This document shows, one piece after another, positions 1 to 12,300 of a DNA stretch of 37,322 nt; position 1 is the stretch's first letter; each line of letters begins with the position of its first letter. Source of the stretch: Ophiothrix spiculata (lineage: Eukaryota > Echinodermata > Ophiuroidea > Amphilepidida > Ophiotrichidae); NCBI GenBank assembly GCA_000969725.1, contig JXSR01S073138.1; one strand, given 5' to 3'. The notes beneath the pieces were generated by a model. It was not told where the DNA came from, searched no databases, and saw only the letters and a list, made by a program, of their open reading frames with translations. Both the position numbers and the translations under genes were made by a program.

Positions 1-49
1 TGAAGTGTTTTCTTCTATTTAAAAGCAAATTATGTAAAATATATGCTAT

Positions 50-260
50 AGAATACCCATGTGACTTAAGAGCAACTCTTAAGGGTGCTCCAATGTCCCC
101 TTAAAAGTTGCCCTTAAAATGATAAGAGTTAAAGGGATTCCCTTAAATATTTGTTCATTTAAGTGCAACTCTAAGAGTTTGTCTTAAAACTCAGCAGATT
201 GAAGGAAAACTCTTTAAAAAGTTGCACTTAAGTGTGCTTTCTGAATACCGCCCCTGGAAG
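50..260. mobile_element. Imperfect inverted-repeat element next to exon 14
   Basis: GAATACCCATGTGACTTAAG on the left mirrors the right end, whose reverse complement reads GGTATTCAGAAAGCACACTT. The interior is built from repeats of a ...TTAAGAGCAACTCTTAAGG type. It is a MITE-like element with poorly defined edges. It abuts the donor of exon 14. Confidence 0.4.
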
Positions 261-282
261 AGAAGAGAGAAAGAGTGCTTAC

Positions 283-371
283 CGGTGTTTCATCTGTCCA
301 TACAAAGTTGCCTTCACCCATTGTGTCATGTAAACCAATCCACAGGTTTTCTCCCAGGATACTAGCTCGAT
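283..371 (-). CDS. Gene B exon 14: CTLD4, central part (last exon in window)
   Basis: The exon encodes ENLWIGLHDTMGEGNFVWTD, then ETP, the WIGL core and following strand of CTLD4. The acceptor is ATTTACAG and the donor GTAAGC, in phase 0. The EPN/WND part of CTLD4 lies beyond the left edge. Confidence 0.9.
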
Positions 372-3300
372 CTGTAAATGATACGCAAAATTTGTTAAAA
401 TTAATGGAATAAAACATACAAGGTAACGATAAAGTTCATAAAACATTGAAGCAACCTTATGCCAAGAAAAAAAATTTCCCTAAGCGACCGACCCTATTCC
501 AAAAAAAAAAACAAGAGATCTAGAGAAATTCGGGAAGCCATGGAAATACGAAAGAGGAGGAACAAGACCATGAACAGGGAGGAGGGGACATATTTTCTCT
601 CTCACGTATATGATCCGCTTTTGACGACTGGGAAAAAGACTACATCTGTCAAGAAAATCGATCGGATGGAAGTTACCCGGGAAAGTGGATCAGATGACCA
701 GATCTGACGAAGTCCTCCGACGTGAAGGACGAAATATAATGTGAGTTAAAAACTAATTCACTGGTTTTGTCAAGCATAATGTTTCATCTTAAAAAAATTA
801 GGGTCGGGAAAGCACCTAATTTTGCTCACATTTGGGGTTTCTTGAGAAAATATTTTGAAAATAGTGGAAAATACACCCAAATTTTGCACTTTAGGTGCTT
901 TTTAAAAAACAAATGTTTAAAAAAAAATATTTTCCGACCGACCGACTCAATTTTTCAGAAATTCCTCTTGAGGGCAGCACAACATTTTTTTTCTTGGCCT
1001 TAATCTAGGATAATGAAACATGGGTGACAGTGGGGGCGCTTCATTTTAACACTTTATTGCTTTAAACACAACACATCATTCACAGTAACAATACAGGATG
1101 TGATCAACACCATAGGAAAATACTTATTTTAATTAATTAAAGAACGATAACATTTGATAACATGTGTATATCAGTTGAATTTAAGATTTATAAGGATTGT
1201 AATTTTAGATTTTGTTCATCAATTTTTATTCTTTTGTAGACATTTCTACTACTGTAAGCAATCAAAATCAGCAATTTCTGACAATGTTTAAAGCATCCAT
1301 TTATGCCTGTATGCCAGATTCCATCACAAGTGTTTTCATCAGACAATCACTACCTTCAAGATAATAAATGGCGTAGTAATTTGAAAACAGAGGCCTGCGG
1401 AAGAGCCAACATTAAATCAGCTTTTTTTCCCTAGATCGTTTAATTTTGTAATAACTAAAAGGTTCTTATTGACGCCAATTTGTGTATAGGAGTTGAATTT
1501 GGGATCACTTAAAAACTACAGCCTTCAGGGCAACCTACTTTTGTGTGAATCTGTTGGCAAGGGGCAGCCTTCAGAAAGGCTCTTTCCACCACAACCTCAA
1601 AGAGGTGATCAGCTTTTAACACTGTTGGCAAGGGGCAGCCTTCAGTGAATGGCTCCTGCAAGTCATCAGTGGGAAGTGACGGCCCACATGTCCTTATAAT
1701 AATATTTGTCCTGAAGAAGTCAGAGCTACTCCTGACAAAAGCTTGAAAGTTCAAAACTTGTCCGACGGCAAACCCCGTTGAAATCTACCAATTGTTAAAA
1801 ACTACATTTGCTTAAAATTAAAAAAATTACCAAATGCAAGACAATATTTGTAAACTATCATCTCAAACTCACTTGTAAGAAAAGACTGTTCATCTGCACC
1901 ATGAATACTGACTAAATTAGCATCAATCTGTTCACAGCTAGACTGCGCCCCAGTCCATGTAGAGGAATCATCTAGTGATACATAGTAGCATGAGTCTCCA
2001 AACAGAGTCCATCCTGCTGGACAGGATCCAATGGCTGGAGTAAAGAGAAAGAGAATACAATTTAAAAAAAAAATCTACTACCTCTGTTTATTAACCACAT
2101 TTGATGATCAAGATTACAGATTAATAAAAATTCTTAGTTGTAAGGTTTCTGTGTACATATACGTACATGCACCACCTCGTCCATCTAAATCACTTTCTTT
2201 AACTTTCATTTGTCTCTTCATTTTGCTCCTTCAGTTTTTAGAAATAAAAGCATCCCATTCTGACAGAAAATGACACAAGTAGTCATAAGAGCATAATAAT
2301 TTTGTACCAAAATCACTACTTTTGAGAAAATTGCAACAGTCAAAGTTAGTCTACTATTTCATGAAATACATACGTGCAGATTCTTTACTTCATTATTCCT
2401 GGGAAAATGTACTCTTAGTTCCAATCGAATCCAAATTAGCACAGAATTGATCAAAAACAAAAATTTTTAACTGAATACATTTAAGCATATATTGTTGTGC
2501 GGACTATGCTATCTACATGTGGTGTAATTTTGATTTATGAATTTGTGTATACCGTAATTTCAACCTAATATTTAACGATTCTGATTAATCAAAGACTTAC
2601 TCTGGTCTGGGGGAACATCAGATATCTGTCGACCTGTGAAAAAATAGTCCAATAATTTACTTAAATATCTCGGATAATATTTTCCTCTACTGATGAGAAA
2701 ATAAGTAATTTCACCTGTACTGATTGGATCAAAAAAATGTCCTCTCCTGATGAGGGGAAAACATTTTCTTTACTGATATAAAACATTTTCCTCTGCTGAT
2801 TTAAAAAAAATCTTCCTCAACTGATAAGTAAAGCAAAAGCAATTAATAAATAAATATAACTACAACATACATATTAATTTCTCTCGAGATATGGCTGCTT
2901 AAAGGTTTTGTGCGCAAACACTTTTGACCAGGAATGTATACACAGAAACACAACAAATCAGGCCGACACAAGGTATTTTCTAATTCTATCGGACAGCCTA
3001 AAAATGTTTTTCATTGGTTCATTTTGGCATCAGGATAAAAGAAGCACATTAAATGCAACTGACAATGTCTTAATCCCTTATCGTTAAGATGTGCTGACAT
3101 GGTATCCTTCACAATGTACCATACAGGTCAACAATGATTCAAGCCCATGGTATATTAGCAAGACGCAGCTAGCGTCTAGCTAGAGGCTAACGGAGACACT
3201 AAGGTTTGAATTATTTTAACTTGCTAGCGTCTGGCTAGCGTCTTCAAAGCATCTTGCTAGTTATCATGGGCTTAAGGATCACAAATAGTTTAAATTTTGA

Positions 3301-6300
3301 ACATTTGAAATACCACAACCATAAGTACTACCGAAGTGGATCTACTTCCATGACATGACCTTCAAAAACTCCATCGGTGTTTCTCTTCAGCCACCTCAGT
3401 TTACAAATCGTCATGTAAGTGCAAGAAAGTCGTATCTGCAATAGCTGCCTTACGTCATAAATTTTGATTGCACACTACATGACCTCCAGTCTTGGGTCAG
3501 TGGTTCTTGAAATGGTTCTTCAGGTGACACTGGACGCCGTCACCTGAAGAACCATTTCAAGAACCACTGACATAAGACAGGAACATTTTGAGGAATTTTT
3601 CACATTGTTGTGACAAGGAATAAAACAAATATAACTTAGGGCTGCCCTATAAGTTATAGTTATTTTATTCATTGCAGATACGACTTTCTTGCACTCACAT
3701 GACAAAATGATGTGCCTGCTAGGTGTTGATGATGATGATCAGAGTCTGTATATGCGGAGACATGTGCATAAAAATACAGAAAGATAGCAATACCCAAGTT
3801 CCCGAGTAATTGAGTACCAGCACTAGTACTGTAAGATCTTGCTGTGTATTCTGCACAAAAGCATGTAGTTTGTTCTGACCTCACACCAGACAAAATGTTT
3901 TAATGTGTTTACTTACCAACTTGTACTTTGCAGACAAACGCCTGGATATTGAAGCATGTTCTCGAGTCCCAGCCACCCCTAAGATCTCCTGTGAAATAAG
4001 AAGAGTTCAAATTTATGTTTCATAAAAAATCAAAAATTGAATATGATTCAGTGCAGACGCAAAATCTGAATTTTCAACATTTTCTATTTTGGATGAACTT
4101 TTCTTGCATTAAGGCTGGTTATAATGTTTAATTATAGATGTCTTTCTATACGTCACAAAATAACATCAAGAATTCAAGGCAGGTAGTTGATAGGATGATA
4201 TTGCTGGAAAGATCTGTTAAGGTGTCTTTCCTTAGTAAATCATGTATGCTTATTATAATTTTTAAAAGAATTATTTATTTTTATTATCTTCATTTAAAGG
4301 AGCTACAATCAGGGAAAAAAGTCGTTGGAATACTACAGTCTTTTCAGGTGCATTCATCCGTTTAAAACACTAGAAATTGCAGTAAGAGATGGATAAAGTT
4401 GAAGGCAATGAAGAAATCTTCTCTTCTGACCATCCCCTTCCTCACCTCTGTTTCAATGTTGGATGTAAAGATGATCCTTGTGTACGGATCAACATTGAGT
4501 GGGGGACGGGGAAAGCGTTAAAAATCAATGACATTCACAGATAATTGTGCCAAGACTTTCTTCCCTGATTGTAGGTCCAATTTTTCAAGTTGTTGTTTTC
4601 AATGTCATATGAAAGAAGACCACTAAATAGATCTAAATTTTAAATTTCAGCTGAATCGGTCAAACTGTTTTGATTTTATGACTAATTTTGTATTTCAGAG
4701 CTGCCTATATGTTACTGTGTAAAATTAATTATGGTTACCATAATTAGACACATTTTCATATATCTCCAAAACGGAACATAACTCAGCCGTGAAATTTCAC
4801 ATGGGTTGTAAGAAAAATATGGGCAGCATTTTGGTACCAAAATCTCAAAAAGTTTGAAAAAAAAGTTGAGGCAATCGGACCATGCTCCTTTAAAGTGGGT
4901 ATTTTCCAACAATAATAATAATAAAGGCATGTAATTGTAACAATACAAAACCAAATATCTTGAAGGACTATCAATTACAGTAGCAGGAAATATTTGGAGT
5001 GCAGCACTCTTTCCTGTTAAAGGGTGGGCTCCGTTCATATTTCTTTACAAATGTACCCTTGGTAAAAATAAGTGACAATCTCCCCCTTAATATTCCCATT
5101 AAACTTGCTTATTTCAAACACTATGTATGTTCACCTGAGCTACTATCTATCTCAGACCAATACTAACTGTGAATTTTGTGTTTTATAATATTTACTATTT
5201 TAGAGTCACATATTGGTTTTTGAATGCAACTACGTTGGTTCCTTCTTTTACTCCATAACAAAACTTTGATGGAACAATACATGACTTGCGGATGTAATAT
5301 TTCAGTGAGCGTCATTTTAATCCTTATAACATGGACTTTGTAGATATGTTATAAATGAAAATGACCAGGGGCCAAATTTATAGCTGATTGAGATGGATGG
5401 TCACATTTGTTAACTCATGTCTAAAGCACATACGAGGGGGTATCAAAAAGTTTTAAAGATCACCAAGAAGAAATATTTCCAGGAACATAATTTTATTATG
5501 TGACCATTAAGTCATCTTTAAATAGCCACTTTGCAAAGTAACACATTTCTCCCACTGAAAACCTACTGTCCACAGACCAACTTTGTAGAGGTCCTCTTTT
5601 AGCCAAAAATCCATATTATTGTATTTTGCTAAAGATAACATTTTCAGGTCGGCCATGCTTTATTACGTCACAGTGAAGTCATTTTTTGACCGATTTCAAT
5701 AATGTTGGTATCAATGGAAAGAGGAGATTCTGACCCATGCCATAATATCAAACAGTTAATTTTGGAGCGTATCATCATAGAATTACTGGACTGTAAACCT
5801 TCAAATGTCGGGATCTAATTTTGCCGCATATCCTTGATTTTTCCATTTAGTTTATATGTGTACCGCCGCGGCAAAAGGGTCCAGTTGTCGACTCCTACAT
5901 GTTGCTCATTGTAGCATATCTGATGTATACAAATACCATACATTAGATATGCTACAAGGAGCAACATGTACGAGCCGACAACTGGACCCTTTTGCCGCGG
6001 CGGTACACATATGGTTAGCGGAGGAAGGTTTTTGACATCTATTGACATTTGTATAGAAAGTATAAATGCCATTTATATCATTTTTGCACCATAATGTTCA
6101 TAAGGACAAGTGACCATCCTGACAAAAGTTCATTGATATAGCTCGCTTCCTTCTTGGTGATCTTTAAAACTTTTTGATACCCCCTTGTATGTATCTTTTT
6201 ATTTGAAATGTTGGTAAAATTTTACCTGGTCTTATTTTCCCCTTACCTGTGTACATAGAGCCACAGTCATACTGGTCGGCAGTATTCTTTGGCATACCAG

Positions 6301-9300
6301 AATTCCAGTTGTCGTATGAGACCGCATTGCCTGTGGTCCAAGCAAACTGACCATCACGAAGAACATCTGCAGGAGTTGATCAAATAGGGAGATTTGGTTA
6401 AATTAACTATGATATTATTAGTCAAGATTCATTTGCTTTGCATGTTAAAAATCTGGTTAATAATAATCTGTTTTTTGTGCGGCAATTTTTCATATATCAA
6501 ACCACTCATGTTTTCGCTGCAGGTAGATCGTCACAATCTATTCACTTCATTTAGGCGTTTGACTTCCTTTTCAAGAGCACCCTATTGGTTCTTATATTGT
6601 AATATTTACCCTTTTTGCACCTTACCGTATCCTAGGTGGGGCAGACTATGATGGGCAAATCTAGAGTCAGTTTTAGGTACAGGAAGAAGACCGGAGTACC
6701 TGGAGAAAAACCTGCGGAAGCGAGTATGGACTGAAAACCAAATGCACATACAGCACTGGACTGGGAATTGAATGGGTGGTTTTGAATTGTGTAAGAGACT
6801 ATTAATGATTGATTAGGATTAATTAAGACCAAATCACGGCATATTTATATTTTTGAACTGTAAATGGATTGTTCATGATTTTGGAATTATTTTTGGCTAA
6901 TTTTTCAATATGGACAATCATTGAACACAAGTTCATTTGAATATTCAGCAAGATTGGGTGCGTGGTTATGATTTGAAAAATGTGGACTAATTTTTTTTCC
7001 CGGTATGGTCATATTGGTTTATCATAATCGGCTGCCTCCTGCAAGGTTTAGAGAATATAGCAAGTAAGCTTGATCTTATAAATGTTTATAAGAACATACC
7101 TGATATCCCTATGTAAACGTCATTTACACCTTGATTTCTCAATTCCGGAAATTTACTGGTGATAAATTGATTTTCTGCATCACTGAAATATGAATGAAAA
7201 TGTAACAAAAATGGATAAATATGAAACACCATTATCTTTGGAGATATTTTGTGACTAAATCATTACACTTATTCATAGATTAATTAATGATATATAAATA
7301 GGTAATGCAGCGGGTTAAAAGTGGTGCACAGGTTAACATTATCATCATAAACCTGATTCAAAACATTTTGCCTCCATTGTCCATGGAACAACTGTAGGGC
7401 AACGCTCAGTAGTCTACAGATTATCCCTCAAGGGGTTTTTGTAGAAGCTAGATTATGTTAAGGAGTAGATTCATAAAATACAGGATAATGCATGATTGTA
7501 CAGCTTTCCAGTTTTGATGTTTTTTATGCATCATATTCAATTTTTATTAATTCTATCATTAAAGCTATCTTTAAAACATGTTTCACTTTTTTGCATCTAG
7601 TTTATTAAAGCAATACTATTTATTATTTATTTATTTATTTATTCAACAATCTTTTACGAGGGTAACCTGCTCAACAGAGTTGATTTTCAGCAGGGCCCTC
7701 TTTTACAAAAGTGACAAAAACACATTTTTAAAATACATGTTATATAAAATACACAATATAAAGGTTCTAAAATGTGAAGATATTTACAATATAGAATATA
7801 GATTTTATATGTAAAAACATAAACAGTCAATTAAAACATGTCGAAATGAGCACAGCACAGAGTTAATTATAGTGGCCCTCTAATATAAGAATGGCATTGC
7901 TCGCATTTTTAAAATATGAGATATATAATTATCTACAGTAGATAGCTGTGAAATATGCAACATATAACCAACCATCTTAAAAGGTAAAAAGGTCGAAATG
8001 AACACTAAAACTTTAAATTGGTGAAAGACTAAAAATCAAAAATGATTAGAAATGGTCCTATAATGTACAATTTTGAAAAAGATGAATAAAACCATGTTAA
8101 CAAGAATGAAATTTAGATTAAAAATACAATAAATGCAAAGTAAACATGAAATTAAAATTAATCTGATTGCACGCATTATTTAAAAGTCAACATATTATAA
8201 TTTCAGGTCTTTTTAAAGGTTCATTTTAAAGGACAAAAAACTATTAGCATCACGAATATCTTTAGAGATAACATTCCACATCACGCTTCCTTTGTAAGAG
8301 AAGGTACCTTTGCCGTAATTTGTATTGCACTTAGGAGTATATAGATTTCCAGAATTGTTACTTCTAGTGTTTAAACAATGAATTGCACTTATTGGTAAAA
8401 ATTAATTAAGTCTTGAAAAACCTTATACATCATACAACCTGTAGCATAGACAATTCTATCACGAACAGTTAAAAATCCCAATGTCTGCAACATGTCATTA
8501 ATGTGAGTTCTAAATGGCACTCCAAGTATAACGCGCATTGCCATATTTTGAAGTTTTTGGAGTCTATTCAAATTCTTGTCTCCGCAGTGACTCCAAAAAA
8601 TTACCGCGTAGTCAAAATGAGGAAGAACCAATGTGTTGTATAAGGTAATAAGGGAATTTCTTGGCACAAAAGGTTTGATTCTTCTCATTAGATTCTTCTA
8701 TAAGATCCTACTATCGGGGTGCTCCCTATCACCCCCTGGATGACTTTTGATTTTTTTGACTGATTGGGTTTGTCTTTAGTAGATATTGATAACCTTCAAA
8801 TGATTGGACCTAATGTTGCATACTTTTTCAGTTATGGTAATTTGATGAATTAATTTCAGGATCCAAAATTTAATTCAACATGTATTAGTTTAGGAAAATA
8901 CATGAGTGCATTGGAGGGGATGGCCTTTCTGGCCTTATTGGCTTTTTGCCATCTCCCAAATACCATTATTTTGTTGTGCTTTTAAATATTGTGTTTGAAT
9001 GTGATATTGAAATAAATTTTGAGGTTGAATTTGGAGCATTGCTTCATGAGAAAACAGGTTTAGAGAAAAAAATATATAAGGATGCCTTTAGTTTGTCTTA
9101 ATTCTTCATTTTAAGCTGTTTTAATGCAAATCTATTTTTGGACCAAATCTTAAAATATTGTTTTAAATTATTATTTAAAGGCAACAAAGCACTACAAATT
9201 CAGTCATAATTTTAGAAAAAAACTTACGATAAAATTGTCAGTAGATAAGTCCCTTGAACTTCACAGTAATGCTTGGCATCAGTCCATGTCATGGGGTTGT

Positions 9301-12300
9301 TGACATTGAATTGGTAACATTGGCCATCATGTTGCTTCCAACCATCGGGGCAAGTACCTATAGAATCACAATACAAACATGCAGTAGATTACTATACTAT
9401 TAAAGGGACTGGCCTAGATTCTTCCCACAAATTTTTTACATACATATTTTTTACTTAAATCGATAGAACATGTTTATAGTAATATAACCTACAAGAAGTT
9501 TTCCATGATTTTGAGGAATATTGGAGAAAATTGCAGTTCTTTACCAACTTTAATTGTTTTACGCCAGCGCAAAAAAGTGGTAAGAAAACAGCGTTTCTAG
9601 TTTGATCTTGTGATGGCCAAATAAATTATTTTTTAAGAAGTTATTTCTCTTTTAAAATATATTAAATTATCTGCAGGAACTTAATATATTATCTGGTAAA
9701 TCCATCTGAGGTACAAAATTAGGATTTAGGAAATACAGGATAGCCACACTACCATCAAAGAATGATTTTTGATTTGAATTTGATTTGCCATTTACAGTGT
9801 ACTTGCATGACATGCATACCCCATGAAGGAGTCTATTCATACAGGGGACCAAGGACTTAACGTGACTTCCGAACCACGGAGCAATTCGAGTAAAGGTTTT
9901 TGCAAATTAATTCTCTTTCAATTTGAGCCATTTCTGTGTAAATTGTTGTACTGTTTTGGATATTACTATACTTTTAAGCTTTATTTAGAACATTTCCATA
10001 ATAATTCTAAGTGGAATCTAGGCTAGTCCCTTTAATTTACTATATGTCTAACTTGATGCATGGATAGAGTAAGAATTAATCAAGGAATGGAATGAAAGGA
10101 AGAATGGGTTCTTGAAAAAAGGATAAGAAAGCAAAGCAGGCAGAGCGCAAATCAGGTGGGGCTAAGGGGCTGCCTGAGGTAGCCCATTGTGGAAAACTTA
10201 TGCGCATCAGCTGAACAGAAAGTTTTCACGCCCCGTAAGCACTGTGAGACAGCAGTTAATATGCTAATCGCTGTCCTTTCTTCTGTCAATGAATTAATTG
10301 TGATAAAAAGTTAATACCTTTGCTCGGTATTGTCATCTTTAAGGTATACTCTATCATAAAAATCTTGCTTAAAAAATTGTCATGGTGGGAAGTGCCAGCC
10401 AAATCCCCCAAAATCTTTTTTTCAATGGCAAAATGGCCATATCAGCCATTTTGGAGGGACATGTCACAGTAAATGTAACAGCGAATTAGCTGGTATGCCC
10501 TTTTTTGATCGCCTTCGTATGGATCATGAATATTCAGAAGACTACCTTTTTAATGATATAAAATATGTCATGATTGGTTAAGAGGAACTGCCCACGTTTT
10601 AGCTGTCTTATCGGGCATCTGAAGTCAGAAAACAATCAACTGGAACAAAATTTATAACACAGATATATGCTGTGCTCAGGCAAGCATGTCAATGTAAACA
10701 AAGCTCGCTCAGTAATTTATCTAGCAGTGCTGAAATCTTTATTGCTCATTTCAGGCTAGAAGTTTTTAATATGCACCCCAAGTCAACCTCATCATCCCTC
10801 TTATTTTTAATTCAAAGTCACACTGAACTCATAGACCATAGATTGTGAGGTAAAAAATCCTGAATTCCTGAAAAAACAGGAAGATTCTCATGCCTGTACC
10901 AAGGCATATGTTTCTTCACATTCTAACCAATTACAGAAGGTTTGGTACAACAACATTCCTCCCCCTCTCCTCTTGTTCTCTGTCATTAGGAGGCATGCGT
11001 CCTTAATTTATTACATTAATTTCATAAAAGAATATTTTAGCATCACCAAATTGACACTCCCTTCCCTTCATCATGATGCTTGACTTGACCAATCCCAGGG
11101 GGGGGGGGGTACTTACATTGACAAGGTATACATATAAGTGCCTGCCTGTTGGGGTGGGTTTTTCACAGATTTGGTATAGGTATCGGGTGCTTTTCATCTC
11201 AGATGAAAGTACCCAATTTTCCTAAACTGGATGCTTTTGAGGAAAATTTGCAAAAAAAAACAAATTTGAGTAAAATTTGGTGGTTTTCCATCACAATTGG
11301 TATATTGATTGGTGGGTTATTGAGCCAAAAATAGGTATAGAGATGGTCAGTTTTTCAAAGTCTGGCAGGCACATACCCGTCAAAAGTTTTAAAGTACTGC
11401 CCCTCACCCGCCCCCCGGGTCCAATCCCATAAGGCATGTTTCACATATTCTCCATTGTGACCCTATATTAGGAATGTTCTTGTAACATCTAGCCTTTCAC
11501 AGAAAAATGTTCTAATATTTTCATTCATTGATACCTCTCTCTACCTTCTTTCATGGGGAACAATTCAAGTTTTCTAGCTTTTCAAAAAGAGAGGTATCAC
11601 CAGTTACTGAGAGTTTCCATTCTGGCCTCTGTACCTTCCTTAATTAGGCAGGTACAGAGGACAGAAAAAGCTAATTTTATTAGCTTTTAGTCTTTAACAG
11701 ATTTGGTATCTCCACTTTTACCATCTATCTCCCTCCCCAACCCTACTACTTTATTCCGAACCTTTTCTGATTCACAAAATAAGACATATTTATTACCTTC
11801 TAGTCTTTCACAAAAGAATGTTTTAGTAGCTCCACAGTTGTCGACAGCCCACTTTCCTCCAGTAAGCCGTGGTACCCCAACGCAATTTGCTTGATTAACA
11901 CTGTGAAAATGAGAAAAGGAAGAAGTAAAAGTTCAGTAAAATCCACCTGAAAATTGTCAGTGGGAAATTTTTGCCAAACTACCAGGAGGGAGTAAAAGAA
12001 ATCTAGTGGGAAAATTGAAAAAAATGGGCCAATGAGACACTTTCCTCCAGTAAGCCGTAGTACCCCAACACAATTGGCTTGATTAATACTGTGAAAATCA
12101 GAAAAGGAAGAGGTAAAGTTCAGTAAAATCCACCTGAATTAAGCTTGTAAGCGGGAATTTTTTGCCAAACTACCAGGAGGGGGTAAACGAAATCTAGTGG
12201 GAAAAATCGAAAAATTGTGGACCAATGAGCCTTTTTTGTTTTACTTGTCCGTTTTCAAAATTGATTACAATTTGTTTTTGGTTTACAAAAATCTGCTGGG

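Larger units (their letters stand above)
7609..9045. mobile_element. TTAA-flanked element T1, copy 1, split by a LINE
   Basis: It begins AGCAATACTAT after TTAA (7605-7608). From 8715 it continues with sequence matching the reverse complement of the intact copy at 23710-24058, including ATTGGGTTTGT and GGATCC.AAATTTAATTC. Without the nested LINE it is about 342 bp, against 349 bp for the intact copy. The right end is degenerate. Confidence 0.65.

Noticed and set aside
459..707. Basic N-terminal exon of a host gene
   Set aside because: No splice sites fit, it is antisense to gene B, and the peptide looks like a Penelope-type ORF end.
1509..1754. 81-codon minus-strand frame with several cysteines
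   Set aside because: It is antisense to retroelement-like sequence and contains the duplicated 23-bp word; no splice or domain support.
4712..5038. 108-codon minus-strand frame with hydrophobic stretches
   Set aside because: It lies within dispersed repeat D1; the inverted copy at 33630-33915 does not keep the frame.
5815..6072. 85-codon minus-strand frame
   Set aside because: It runs through the palindrome nested in the mariner-like element and has no transposase motif.
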